Source: an uncultured Fodinibius sp.
Lineage (GTDB): Bacteria > Bacteroidota > Rhodothermia > Balneolales > Balneolaceae
Assembly: GCA_913056235.1 (NCBI GenBank)
Contig: CAJXMW010000001.1
Coordinates: 806,001-870,000 of the forward strand
Reading direction: 5' to 3'
DNA length: 64,000 bases
Below the pieces are notes generated by a model. The model was not told the DNA's origin. It ran no database searches and was given only the letters and a program-made list of their open reading frames with translations. A program made the position numbers and the translations under genes. Of the stretch, positions 38,271 through 47,353 are shown piece after piece (position 1 is the first letter of the stretch; each line of letters starts with the position of its first letter).

Positions 38271-40241
38271 ATGAAAAAGATTATCTCCCTTCTTTCCCTA
38301 TTGATATTCTGTGCTGGACTGAATGTGCAAGCTCAATCACAGGAATCGAACTACAATCCCCATAAAGCATTTGATCCGCTCTTCACTGCCGATGGTGGAA
38401 ACATGTTCCGTAGTGCAGATGGTACCCCGGGCCCAAAATACTGGCAGAATTCGGCTGATTACGATATCAAGGCAAAGCTGGATACGGCAGCCAACGTGCT
38501 GAGCGGAGATGTTACGATTACGTACACTAATAACAGTCCCAATAAGCTGAATCAACTGTGGCTTGAGCTGGTGCAAAATGCTCGGAAGAATAATTCCAAA
38601 GCAGCCAAGGTACGGGGCAACCTTTCGGAAAAAACAGCTAGTAAAGGGTTTGATCTGCGAAATGTTCGTATCAAGAAGGGGGATAAGTGGCATCAGGCCG
38701 ACTATAAGGTTGTAGACACGCGGATGCAGATTCGGCTCGATAAACCGCTCGATGCCAACGGATCCAAAATAAAAGTCGATATTTCCTATAATTTTCCACT
38801 TCCCGAGTATGGCCGCGGCGGCTATATGGATTCTAAAAACGGTGCTATTTACGAGGTCTCGTATTGGTATCCCCGAATGCATGTGTATGATGATCTGCGC
38901 GGATGGAATACGCGTCCATTTTTGGGGTCTGGCGAATTTTATCTCGATTACGGGACCATTGATTACGAAGTGACCCTGCCCGAAGGTATGTTGATGGCGG
39001 GTTCTGGCACCTTGATGAATCCTGATGAAGTGTTGACCGATGAGCAACAAGAGCGGCTGCAAAAAGCACGTCAGTCTGAGGAGACGGTAATGATTCGCCC
39101 CGAGGATGAACTCGATGAGCCTGCAACGGCACAAAGTGATGACGGCATGCTCACCTGGCACTACCGCATGGAGAAAACACGCGATGTTGCGTGGGCAGCT
39201 TCCAAGGCATTTTTGTGGGATGCCGCTACCGCCAAATTTGAGAGTGGAAATGAATCACTGGCGATGTCTTACTATCCCGTAGAAAGTATTGGCGAAGACG
39301 GCTGGGGACGAGCAACCCATTTTCTCAAGCGTTCGATTGAGATTTTTTCTAAACAGTGGTTTGAGTATCCGTATGATACCGCGATTAATGTTGGTGGTCC
39401 CACCGGCGGGATGGAGTATCCGGGCATCACCTTCGACAGCTACAGAGCAAAAGGATATACGCTGTTTTTATTGGTTGCCCACGAAATTGGCCACAACTGG
39501 TATCCCATGGTGGTAGGTAGCAATGAGAGCCGCAGTCCGTGGATGGATGAAGGATTCAATACGTTCATTGATATTTATGCCCACGAGATATTTAATGATG
39601 GGGAATTTGCGCCCAAAAGAGATGGCGAATATGCGCCCGACGGCGGCAATCCGGCCAAAGAAATTGTCCCATTCATTACGCAGGACGAAGCGCGTCCCAT
39701 TGTAAGCAAGGCGGATGCCTTGAAGAGCGACTACTACCATCCGCTGGAATATTTCAAACCGGCCTTTGGCTTGAAACTGCTTCGCGATGTTGTTCTTGGA
39801 CCTGAGCAGTTTGACTATGCTTTCAAGCAGTATGCCAAGCATTGGGCCTTCAAGCATCCCGGTGCCAAGGATTTCTTCCGGGCCATGGACAACTATTCGG
39901 GCGAAGATCTGAGCTGGTTCTGGAGAGGCTGGTTTATTCACAACTGGAAGCTGGATCAGGCGGTGACCGATGTTACCTATCCGGATGAAAATCCCGAAAA
40001 AGGGGCAAAAATAACGATTAAAAATATGGAGCAGATGCCGATGCCGGTGCTGGTGACGATAACCACGGCGGACGGCAATACCCAGCAACACAAACTGCCT
40101 GTTGAGGTTTGGATGAAGGATGAAACCTTCACTTTTACAGCGCCTATTTCGCAAAGAGTGACGAAGGTAGAACTGGATGCCGACCAAAAGCTGCCAGATG
40201 TGAATCGAGATAATAACACTTGGAGTGCTAACCAGAAATAA
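38271..40241 (+). CDS. Secreted M1 family metallopeptidase
   Basis: The 656-residue protein has a signal peptide (MKKIISLLSLLIFCAGLNVQ ending AQ) and an M1 N-terminal beta domain (LSGDVTITYTNNSPNKL). The gluzincin site is VAHEIGHNWYPMV, with the third zinc ligand Glu 19 residues on in WMDEGFNTF. GGPTGGMEYPG replaces the usual GAMEN-type aminopeptidase motif, as in bacterial relatives annotated only as M1 peptidase. It would cut peptides in the periplasm or outside the cell. It is the intact paralogue of the pseudogene at 26743. Confidence 0.93.
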   Translation: MKKIISLLSLLIFCAGLNVQAQSQESNYNPHKAFDPLFTADGGNMFRSADGTPGPKYWQNSADYDIKAKLDTAANVLSGDVTITYTNNSPNKLNQLWLELVQNARKNNSKAAKVRGNLSEKTASKGFDLRNVRIKKGDKWHQADYKVVDTRMQIRLDKPLDANGSKIKVDISYNFPLPEYGRGGYMDSKNGAIYEVSYWYPRMHVYDDLRGWNTRPFLGSGEFYLDYGTIDYEVTLPEGMLMAGSGTLMNPDEVLTDEQQERLQKARQSEETVMIRPEDELDEPATAQSDDGMLTWHYRMEKTRDVAWAASKAFLWDAATAKFESGNESLAMSYYPVESIGEDGWGRATHFLKRSIEIFSKQWFEYPYDTAINVGGPTGGMEYPGITFDSYRAKGYTLFLLVAHEIGHNWYPMVVGSNESRSPWMDEGFNTFIDIYAHEIFNDGEFAPKRDGEYAPDGGNPAKEIVPFITQDEARPIVSKADALKSDYYHPLEYFKPAFGLKLLRDVVLGPEQFDYAFKQYAKHWAFKHPGAKDFFRAMDNYSGEDLSWFWRGWFIHNWKLDQAVTDVTYPDENPEKGAKITIKNMEQMPMPVLVTITTADGNTQQHKLPVEVWMKDETFTFTAPISQRVTKVELDADQKLPDVNRDNNTWSANQK

Positions 40242-40310
40242 TGCTGCCACAAGTTTCAACCGTGCGCCAGCTGTAGCGTGTCGGACAAGCAATTAAATTA
40301 ATTGAGTACA

Positions 40311-40343
40311 TAACCCTCAGGGTATTTGAGACCCTGAGGGTTA
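40311..40343. repeat. Perfect 13-bp-arm hairpin between M1 peptidase and hutH
   Basis: TAACCCTCAGGGT (40311-40323) and ACCCTGAGGGTTA (40331-40343) flank the loop ATTTGAG. No T-tract follows. It may act as a transcript end for the peptidase gene or belong to the AACCCT-type REP family seen at 44.6 kb. Confidence 0.7.
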
Positions 40344-40422
40344 TATATTTGAAATCCAAGTTGGGATGAGCCAATAGTCCTCGTATTTTTATCAAAATTC
40401 ATGACAAGAAAAGTGTAGATCA

Positions 40423-41922
40423 GTGAAAGTTACTATTTCTAATTTATACGAGGATCTTTCTACCCGAATTCAGGGACTCAAAGAGGATAAATCATCAGTT
40501 TTGCAATCTCGGTCGGTTGTTGAGGATGCACTTGATCGCGACGAACCAATGTATGGTATCAACACCGGCTTTGGGGCTTTAGCCAATAAGCGGGTGGATG
40601 GCAAGCAACTTAAGCAGTTGCAGCGCAATTTGGTGCTTTCGCATTCGGTGGGAGTAGGCGACTTGATTCCCAAAGACATTTCGCGGCTGATGCTTCAGCT
40701 GAAGATACACGCCCTTGGATTGGGCAATTCGGGGATCTCCGAGGAAACATTCGACCGCTTGATTTACTTTTCTGAACACGATCTAATCCCGGCCATGCCG
40801 GAAAAAGGAAGTGTGGGGGCCTCGGGCGATCTGGCTCCGCTGGCCCACATGTCGCTGCCACTGTTGGGATACGGACTATTCTGGAATGAGGACGGCACTG
40901 ATACCATCGCCGCCGAAAAAGTGTTGAACGAGCATGATCTGGACTCTATCGATCTGCAGCCCAAAGATGGCTTGTCACTGATTAACGGTACACAACTGAT
41001 GGGCGCCTACGGCGCGTACGTACTGGAAAAGTCGCTCAGCCTGATGAAGGCGGCCGACCTGATTGCTGCGATGAGCTTGGAGGCACTGCAGGGCAGCATA
41101 AAACCATTTGACGAACGGATTCACGAAATTCGTCCGCATAACGGGCAGCAGGAAGTATCAAAGAATGTCCGCGAGCTATTGGTGGACAGCGAGATCCTGG
41201 AATCACATCGGAATTGCGGTAAGGTACAGGACCCCTACTGTCTGCGGTGTGTCCCGCAGGTGCACGGGGCCAGCCGCGATGGTTTGGACTATAGCGCGCA
41301 AACCATTGAAACTGAGCTCAATTCTGTGACCGACAATCCGCTGGTTTTTGAAAACGGCGATATTATCAGCGGAGGGAATTTTCATGGTCAGCCGCTGGCC
41401 TTGGCACTGGATCATGCAAAGATTGCTTTGGCCGAGTTTGCGAGTATATCTGAACGCAGGACGTATCTGTTGCTCGAAGGTCATGATGGTTTGCCCGAAT
41501 TGCTGATGGAGGAGACCGGGATCAATTCCGGATTTATGATTCCACAATACACTTCCGCGTCGCTGGTCTCCGAGAACAAGGTGCTTTGCCACCCTTCTTC
41601 CGTTGATTCCATTCCCACCAGTCTGGGACAAGAAGATCATGTGAGCATGGGAAGCATTAGCGCGCTAAAATTGCTGGAGGTTTTTCAAAACGTAGAGCAA
41701 GTGTTGGGTATTGAGCTCTTTACCGCGGCACAGGCGCTGGATTTTCGCAAACCTCTGCGTCCGGGCAAAGGCGTTGAAATTGCGCACGAATTTGTCCGCG
41801 ATGCCATTCCGCATGCTACGACCGATCATTATTTTAAAGATGACATCAATAAGGCCGTGGAGTTGCTGCAAGATAATAGCATGGTGCAAAAAGTGGAAAA
41901 AGAACTCAATTCTTTATGTTGA
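40423..41922 (+). CDS. hutH: Histidine ammonia-lyase HutH
   Basis: The 499-residue protein starts at a GTG. The MIO prosthetic group forms from Ala133-Ser134-Gly135 in KGSVGASGDLAPLAHMSLP. YGINTGFGALANKRV near the N-terminus carries the active-site tyrosine. SVTDNPLVFENGDIISGGNFHGQP and IPQYTSASLVSENKVL are diagnostic of HAL. It deaminates histidine to urocanate, the substrate of HutU. The length is normal (about 500). Confidence 0.96.
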   Translation: MKVTISNLYEDLSTRIQGLKEDKSSVLQSRSVVEDALDRDEPMYGINTGFGALANKRVDGKQLKQLQRNLVLSHSVGVGDLIPKDISRLMLQLKIHALGLGNSGISEETFDRLIYFSEHDLIPAMPEKGSVGASGDLAPLAHMSLPLLGYGLFWNEDGTDTIAAEKVLNEHDLDSIDLQPKDGLSLINGTQLMGAYGAYVLEKSLSLMKAADLIAAMSLEALQGSIKPFDERIHEIRPHNGQQEVSKNVRELLVDSEILESHRNCGKVQDPYCLRCVPQVHGASRDGLDYSAQTIETELNSVTDNPLVFENGDIISGGNFHGQPLALALDHAKIALAEFASISERRTYLLLEGHDGLPELLMEETGINSGFMIPQYTSASLVSENKVLCHPSSVDSIPTSLGQEDHVSMGSISALKLLEVFQNVEQVLGIELFTAAQALDFRKPLRPGKGVEIAHEFVRDAIPHATTDHYFKDDINKAVELLQDNSMVQKVEKELNSLC

Positions 41923-41933
41923 TCTAACAATAT

Positions 41934-43178
41934 TTAGGATTTTACGACCTGCATACCTTTAAAATCGGGAGCTAAGTTTTCGGGTCGGGGAAATGTAATA
42001 ACATAGGAATCGTCGTGAGTTTCGTTCATGATACCCTGAATATTGCTAGCATCATCGAAGTTATTGAACACCCCAATCATGACTTCATAAAACTTCTTAC
42101 GGTGAAGGATAACAATATTGTTAGGTGGATTTGGCAGGGACTCGGACAACGATTCAATTGCTTGCTGTCTTACATTCTGAGCAATATCCAGGTAGTAAGT
42201 GGCAAAAATTTGGACATAGTGTCCATTAGATAATGATTGGGCCATTCCAGTTTCTGGGTCTACTGAAACTTCAGCAAGCTGGCCTTTTAAATTTGAAAAA
42301 GCTGTTTCGAGCTCAGTAACACGATTAGTGAGACTATGCAATCCTGTTTTAAGCGTGTTAATTTCCGTTGAATTGTTAGCTATTACTGTTTCAAACTCTT
42401 TTTCTTTTTCGGCATTTTGCTTTTCCATCTTGTCCATCCGTATTTTCAAGTTGTCTGCCAGGTTGGATTGCCCCATCAGCCGATCATAATCTGAAGGACT
42501 CAGTTCTATAGGAACCGGGCGCCAAGAGGGATGCTTAGCATTTTTGCGACCAAAGTTGATTCGAATGCCTCCTGTAAGCGAATTTATAAGATCTGATCCC
42601 CAGCCCTCTCTTTCGTTGTCTACACTATTGACCCCCAAGTGATATTCGTATTGGGTAAAAAGATCAAAAGTATTGGATAGTTTGTAGGCGATACCGACAC
42701 CGGCATTGTAGCTGGTTGCATCATCGCTGAACTCAGCTTGTGGGCCGTCGTAATGGAACATATCGTAACCAACACCAAGGGTGAGGAAAGGATTTACACG
42801 ATCTGATATCCGATTAACGAAGAAAAGTTGATTCAGGTTGATAATATTTTTCAGGCTAATCAGGTTCATATTAGTCCGGAAAGATATCTCTGTTCCCTCT
42901 ATTTGGGTACGTTGATAACCCAGCTCCAAGGACCAAGCCGGTGTTAGCGCATATTGCAATCCGGCCCCAAAACTGAATGTGTTTTTGGTATCTACACTAA
43001 AATGACTGGACATAAAATTTCCACTCTCGCTGAAATCACCGAAACTTGTTCCACCATTAATTGTAAGGCTTAAACGCCGTTGGTCTTGGTTTGTGTTGCT
43101 TTGCGAAAAGGCAAAAGTGGTACTAAACAGAAATATAAAAAAACATATAAGTTTCTTTTGATGTATTGACGTGAACAT
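41934..43178 (-). CDS. Outer-membrane beta-barrel protein with coiled coil and C-terminal SPOR domain
   Basis: The 414-residue protein has a signal peptide (ending AFSQ) and an OmpA-like eight-strand barrel (RLSLTINGGTSFGDF to GGIRINFGRK, about residues 32-210). A coiled-coil linker (about 245-310, KMEKQNAEKEKEFETVIAN) follows, then a SPOR domain (GHYVQIFATYYLDIAQNV, then KFYEVMIGVFNNFDDASNIQ). SPOR domains bind denuded septal peptidoglycan. With a barrel anchor this would tie the outer membrane to peptidoglycan. It stops 12 nt from hutH, tail to tail. Confidence 0.85.
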   Translation of the reverse strand: MFTSIHQKKLICFFIFLFSTTFAFSQSNTNQDQRRLSLTINGGTSFGDFSESGNFMSSHFSVDTKNTFSFGAGLQYALTPAWSLELGYQRTQIEGTEISFRTNMNLISLKNIINLNQLFFVNRISDRVNPFLTLGVGYDMFHYDGPQAEFSDDATSYNAGVGIAYKLSNTFDLFTQYEYHLGVNSVDNEREGWGSDLINSLTGGIRINFGRKNAKHPSWRPVPIELSPSDYDRLMGQSNLADNLKIRMDKMEKQNAEKEKEFETVIANNSTEINTLKTGLHSLTNRVTELETAFSNLKGQLAEVSVDPETGMAQSLSNGHYVQIFATYYLDIAQNVRQQAIESLSESLPNPPNNIVILHRKKFYEVMIGVFNNFDDASNIQGIMNETHDDSYVITFPRPENLAPDFKGMQVVKS

Positions 43179-43403
43179 AATCTTGACCCTCTTTTTTTAA
43201 CCGTATTGTGTTAAGTACATAGTGTAAATATCTCTTTTATTTTGTTGGCTGCTGTTTAAAATTTACTCAGTTTTCTATTGCCCAAGTCATTGTTAAACGT
43301 CTTATTTATTTATCTCAATGCAATTAGGTTGATATATAAAACCTTTTCGAGTTATTTCGTAAGTTTTTAGCGACCAACTATATCTAAAATAGATGCAATA
43401 ATA

Positions 43404-44618
43404 ATGCCATTACTAAAAAACATCGGCTATCTAGCCACCTGTAAAGACGAAGGTGAACAGGGTGATATTTATCCCATAAAAAATGCTGCAGTGGTCTGGG
43501 AGGACAGCACCATTCAGTGGGTAGGATCGCAATCGGATCTGCCGAAGAAATATACTGGCCATCAAACCCATGATGCTGAAGGAAAAATGGTGATTCCGGG
43601 ATTGGTAGATTGCCACACCCACCTGGGGTTTGGTGGATGGCGACCCGAAGAGTTTGCCATGCGGGTCCGCGGTGAAAGCTATCTCGATATTGCAAAATCG
43701 GGCGGAGGCATTTTATCCACGGTGAAGGCGACGCGCCAAGCTACAGAAGATGAGCTTTATGAAAAAGCATGTGGCTTTCTACAGGAGATGGCCAAGCTTG
43801 GTATCACAACGGTTGAGTGCAAGAGTGGCTACGGCTTGTCAGTCGAGCACGAGTTAAAGACCCTGCGCGTTTATCGCCGGTTGGCTCAAGATCAGCCGAT
43901 GCATATTGTGCCGACCTTTTTGGGTGCACATACCATTCCGCCTGAATACAAAGACGATCGCGAAGGGTATATCGATCTGGTTATTGAAGAGATGATTCCA
44001 GCCGTGGCTGAGAAGGAGCTGGCCGAGTTTTGTGACATCTTTACCGAAGAGTCAGCTTTTACGATTGACGAGTCACGCCGTATTCTAGTGGCAGCTAAGG
44101 CTGCGGGTCTAACGCCCAAGCTGCACGCCGATCAGCTTACTTCGTGTGGTGGTGCAGAGCTAGCGGCGGAAGTTGAAGCAGCCAGTGCTGATCACCTGGA
44201 GAAGATATCGGATACCGGTATTAAGCAGATGGCCAAGGCTGGAGTCGTGGGTGTGACCTTGCCGCTGGCCTCTCTGTATACGCAGGAAGAGCCGTTGAAC
44301 TGCCGGAAGCTAGTTGAAGGAGGTGTGGAAGTAGCGGTGGCTACCGATTTTAATCCTGGCTCGGCACCAACATTTGATCTTCCATTAGCCATAATGCTCA
44401 CTTGTAATCAGGGTCGATTAAGTCCCGTTGAAGTGCTAAAAGGAGCGACGATCTATGCGGCCAAAGCCATTCGGCGCGATCACCGAATCGGATCAATAGA
44501 AAAAGGAAAATCAGCAGACTTTGCTATTATCGATGCGCCTAATCCCGATTTCTGGATGTATCATTATAAGGGAGCAAATTGTGTAGGATCCTTTATAAAC
44601 GGAGAAAGGATTTTTTAG
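43404..44618 (+). CDS. hutI: Imidazolonepropionase HutI
   Basis: The 404-residue amidohydrolase has VIPGLVDCHTHLGFGGWR, with the metal-binding HxH. ECKSGYGLSVEHELK and PTFLGAHTIPPEYKDD give the substrate histidine loop. KLHADQLTSCGGAELAAEV and VAVATDFNPGSAPTFDLPLA complete the zinc site with the C-terminal Asp. It opens 4-imidazolone-5-propionate to N-formimidoyl-glutamate. It starts a few kb from hutH on the same strand. Confidence 0.96.
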   Translation: MPLLKNIGYLATCKDEGEQGDIYPIKNAAVVWEDSTIQWVGSQSDLPKKYTGHQTHDAEGKMVIPGLVDCHTHLGFGGWRPEEFAMRVRGESYLDIAKSGGGILSTVKATRQATEDELYEKACGFLQEMAKLGITTVECKSGYGLSVEHELKTLRVYRRLAQDQPMHIVPTFLGAHTIPPEYKDDREGYIDLVIEEMIPAVAEKELAEFCDIFTEESAFTIDESRRILVAAKAAGLTPKLHADQLTSCGGAELAAEVEAASADHLEKISDTGIKQMAKAGVVGVTLPLASLYTQEEPLNCRKLVEGGVEVAVATDFNPGSAPTFDLPLAIMLTCNQGRLSPVEVLKGATIYAAKAIRRDHRIGSIEKGKSADFAIIDAPNPDFWMYHYKGANCVGSFINGERIF

Positions 44619-44624
44619 TTCAAT

Positions 44625-44658
44625 AACCCTGAAAGGGTTGCGCAACCCTTTCAGGGTT
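44625..44658. repeat. Perfect 34-bp palindrome upstream of the second RAYT
   Basis: AACCCTGAAAGGGTTG and CAACCCTTTCAGGGTT are exact reverse complements meeting at a CG dinucleotide. It lies between the hutI stop and the RAYT start. A half copy lies at 45305-45320, so the pair brackets the transposase gene. Confidence 0.85.
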
Positions 44659-44673
44659 TAAGCAAATATTTTT

Positions 44674-45293
44674 ATGAGAGAGCAACTAAAAGAGGGTAAT
44701 TACTATCATATCTACAATCGCGGAAATAATTCTGAGAATATTTTCTACGAAAAAGCTAACTATCAATTCTTTCTAAAGAAATACGGCAAGTACTGCTATT
44801 CGGTATTAGATACCTATGCTTACTGTTTACTGAAAATCATTTTCACCTGCTTGTACGCGTGCGAACCGAAAAAGAAATAGGTGAAATAGCAAGAAAACAA
44901 GATGAAGGGAATAGTATCGCAAAGACAACAAAAGAATGGTTCCTGGGGTTAGCTTCGCAACAATTAGGGCATTTATTTAATAGTTATACTCAAGCGTTCA
45001 ATAAACGATATGGCCGAACAGGATCCCTTTTTGAAAAATCGTTTAAGCGGAAAAAGATTGATTACCAAAAATATTTTTGCAACTTGGTATCCTATATTCA
45101 CCGTAACTCTGAACTTCATGGATCTGTAAAGGATTTTAAAAAGTATCCTTATTCATCATATCCTTTATATTTTTCTGATGGTGCAACGAGGCTGAATCGT
45201 GAAGAGACGTTAGATCGGTTTGGTGGTATTCAAAATTTCAGAGTTGTTCATGATGAGGGGATGAAAGTCCCGAAGGAAATAATTTTTAAATAA
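44674..45293 (+). pseudogene. Frameshifted REP-associated tyrosine transposase
   Basis: Two overlapping frames form one Y1/IS200-like transposase: MREQLKEGNYYHIYNRGNNS through YAYCLL, then in the -1 frame from 44832 ENHFHLLVRVRTEKE, with the HUH histidines. RYGRTGSLFEKSFKRKKI and FCNLVSYIHRNSELHG complete the fold. Adding one base near 44831-44832 gives exactly 206 residues, so a single G was lost (GG to G). It belongs to a different subfamily from the 25.2-kb RAYT. No slippery heptamer suggests programmed frameshifting. Repeats AACCCTGAAAGGGTT flank it. Confidence 0.87.
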
Positions 45294-45304
45294 TTAAGTA
45301 TAAG

Positions 45305-45320
45305 CCCTGAAAGGGTTGGA
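45305..45320. repeat. Half copy of the RAYT-flanking palindrome
   Basis: CCCTGAAAGGGTTGGA repeats the left arm of the 44625 palindrome 12 nt after the transposase stop. It also overlaps the region just upstream of the cyclase start. Confidence 0.6.
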
Positions 45321-45333
45321 GATTGAACTAATC

Positions 45334-45921
45334 ATGTCCAAAGACTTCAAAGCGGAGAAAAAAGAAGGGACGGTTCTGTTTTGTGACATCCGCAACTTTA
45401 CCAATTTGTTTGAGGCCGAGGATCCGATGGAAGCAGTTAAGTTTGCCAATTCGGTGTTGGCTGAGTTGGGGCAGGTAGTGGAAGAATTGGGCGGTACCGT
45501 CGATCGTTTTACGGGCGATGGTTTTTTGGCTCATTTTGGGATCAAAAACGAATCGTCGCATCATGTGCTAGATGCGTGCAACGCTGCTATTAATATGCGC
45601 GATGTGCTAAAGCAGATTAACAACCAGCGCTATTATAAGGTGCAGAGTGTGGTGTCGACAGGAACCAGTATCCACACCGGTACGGTTGCCTATGGAGAGA
45701 TCAAAACGGCACACATAAATCAGCGTACTGTGCTGGGCGATGTGGTGAATACGGCTGCGCGTATCGAGTCATTGACTAAATATTTTTCGGTCGATATTTT
45801 ACTATCTGAACAGAGTTACCAGCATGTTAAAGAAGAATTTCAACTTCAGGAGATGCCCCTCAAAGAATTGCAGGGCAAGCAAAGAGAAGTTACGACCTAT
45901 TGGTTACTTCCAATGAATTAA
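45334..45921 (+). CDS. Stand-alone class III adenylate/guanylate cyclase domain
   Basis: I start at the ATG at 45334; an upstream TTG would add six residues. The 195-residue protein is a single catalytic domain. GTVLFCDIRNFTNLFEAED carries the first metal Asp (Asp18), and GGTVDRFTGDGFLAHFG carries the second (Asp62), with Arg at the place often held by Lys. RTVLGDVVNTAARIES supplies the transition-state Asn and Arg. No sensor or membrane segment is present, so activity would depend on dimerisation or a partner. The next gene starts 27 nt downstream. Product specificity (cAMP or cGMP) is unclear. Confidence 0.9.
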   Translation: MSKDFKAEKKEGTVLFCDIRNFTNLFEAEDPMEAVKFANSVLAELGQVVEELGGTVDRFTGDGFLAHFGIKNESSHHVLDACNAAINMRDVLKQINNQRYYKVQSVVSTGTSIHTGTVAYGEIKTAHINQRTVLGDVVNTAARIESLTKYFSVDILLSEQSYQHVKEEFQLQEMPLKELQGKQREVTTYWLLPMN

Positions 45922-45948
45922 CAGCAAAACTTGGAAAATATCAGCAAT

Positions 45949-46260
45949 ATGAAGATCACTGTTGAAGATGGTAATCAAATTAGCCAAGAGGCATTAGAGG
46001 AACTTGAGAAACACGCGGATATGATCGAGTGCGAATGCCCCTCGAAACTGATGGAAATCCTGGATCAGATCCGTGATTTTACGGAATACACTGAGCAGTG
46101 TATTGAAAAGTATCCCGAGGACAAAGCCACGCATAAATGGCTGAAATCGTCATCGATGAATCTCGACCAACTCATTTCTACCACGCTGATTCAACTGGCC
46201 CGCTACGAAGGTTTTATCAACGAAAATAACGAGATCGTAGACCGCGACAAGGTTTCTTAA
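45949..46260 (+). CDS. Small hypothetical helical protein after the cyclase
   Basis: I start at the ATG at 45949 (103 residues), rather than a TTG six codons upstream. The protein is mostly helical and acidic (MKITVEDGNQISQEALEELE), with a Cys pair in MIECECPSKLMEIL and HKWLKSSSMNLDQLISTTLI further on. I do not recognise the family. Its short spacing to the cyclase suggests a shared transcript and perhaps a partner role. Confidence 0.72.
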   Translation: MKITVEDGNQISQEALEELEKHADMIECECPSKLMEILDQIRDFTEYTEQCIEKYPEDKATHKWLKSSSMNLDQLISTTLIQLARYEGFINENNEIVDRDKVS

Positions 46261-46276
46261 TTTCGGTCGTCACTTT

Positions 46277-47353
46277 TTAACCGGAGCAGGATGGGGCGCC
46301 GTCACCCGCTTTTTCTTCGTATTGATTCTTGAAGTTTTCCAGTGAACTTGAAATACGTCCCGGGTTTTCGCCTCGCTTTTCAGCCTTTGTTTTGAGCTGC
46401 TTCATATTCTGGATGATATTGCACGCCTTATCGAAGTTGTCCACCTCTAAATAAGCCTCAAAAAGCCAGCGGTAGGAGTGGTAGTCGCGATCCTTAAGCG
46501 GTCGGTTGGTCTTTTGCTGCCAAGCTACCGAGGCATCCCAGGCGCGGATGTTCGATTCTATTACTTTATCCCACATCTCAAGCTGTTTAAAAATGTGGCT
46601 CGGCATGTGTATAGCATGCGATGAGGAGTAAGCGACTTCAGAGTAATCGCGTGCAGGACGCAGCCCCATTTCGGCAAACTTATCGTTGTCGTAGGCATGG
46701 ATCAGGTAGTGCATGCCGCCGGGGTGTTTTGGATTGCGCTTGTAAAGTTGCTCGAGCTTAGCCACAATCGGCACAATATCCCGCGCATCGGGATTGCTGT
46801 AGTTGTAATCAGGCTTACTCAATGCTGAAAGCGCCCAAAAGGCCAGTGTCTCATCACTGGGATGTTGCTCGTAAAGCTCTTTCATGGCTTGTGAATACTT
46901 ATCGCGGCGCTCATCCATATCCAAGTTATCATTATAAAGAGTCCGCACGGCAGCCACATATTTTTTTTCTCGCTCCGACCACTTTACAGATCCGTTTTCT
47001 ACTTGTTGATCCAACTGCTGCAACACCTTAGCGCCGGATTGCTGATCGTGCTGCTCCCACAGTGGATGGTCGTAAGTCATTGCTTCACCCCAGTAGGCCA
47101 TCGCAAATTTCGGGTTTAGCTGCTGTGCTTTTTGGAAATGGTCGCGGGCTTCGGGATACCAAAAGCTGTGCAGGGCCAGAACACCGGTCAAAAATTCCTT
47201 TTGAGCTTCGCCGCTGATCGAAGTCGGAAAGTTAATAGAGCCAAGCGAAAGTTTATCAGGTGCGGCATTTTTTTGGGCGGATAAATTTTGTATTCCTAAA
47301 AATAAAAAGCTGACAAAGGCAGTTATAAGCAGACAATATTTTCGTGTATGCAT
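46277..47353 (-). CDS. Secreted TPR-repeat protein
   Basis: The 358-residue protein has a signal peptide (ending LSAQ). GEAQKEFLTGVLALHSFWYP begins a helical repeat array with EARDHFQKAQQLNPKFAMAY, a clear TPR. HPGGMHYLIHAYDNDKFAEM and HAIHMPSHIFKQLEMWDKVI (His-rich) are characteristic of a conserved family of secreted TPR proteins of unknown function. The C-terminus ends with a short GAPSCSG tail. Confidence 0.82.
   Translation of the reverse strand: MHTRKYCLLITAFVSFLFLGIQNLSAQKNAAPDKLSLGSINFPTSISGEAQKEFLTGVLALHSFWYPEARDHFQKAQQLNPKFAMAYWGEAMTYDHPLWEQHDQQSGAKVLQQLDQQVENGSVKWSEREKKYVAAVRTLYNDNLDMDERRDKYSQAMKELYEQHPSDETLAFWALSALSKPDYNYSNPDARDIVPIVAKLEQLYKRNPKHPGGMHYLIHAYDNDKFAEMGLRPARDYSEVAYSSSHAIHMPSHIFKQLEMWDKVIESNIRAWDASVAWQQKTNRPLKDRDYHSYRWLFEAYLEVDNFDKACNIIQNMKQLKTKAEKRGENPGRISSSLENFKNQYEEKAGDGAPSCSG

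Noticed and set aside
38337-40292. Long reverse-strand ORFs (up to 274 codons) opposite the M1 peptidase gene
   Set aside because: The plus-strand frame carries a signal peptide and the HEXXH zinc site; the reverse frames have no recognisable motifs and are codon-bias shadows.
44674-45293. Programmed -1 frameshift in the second transposase
   Set aside because: No slippery heptamer or downstream pseudoknot is visible at the shift point; a single lost base explains the frames.
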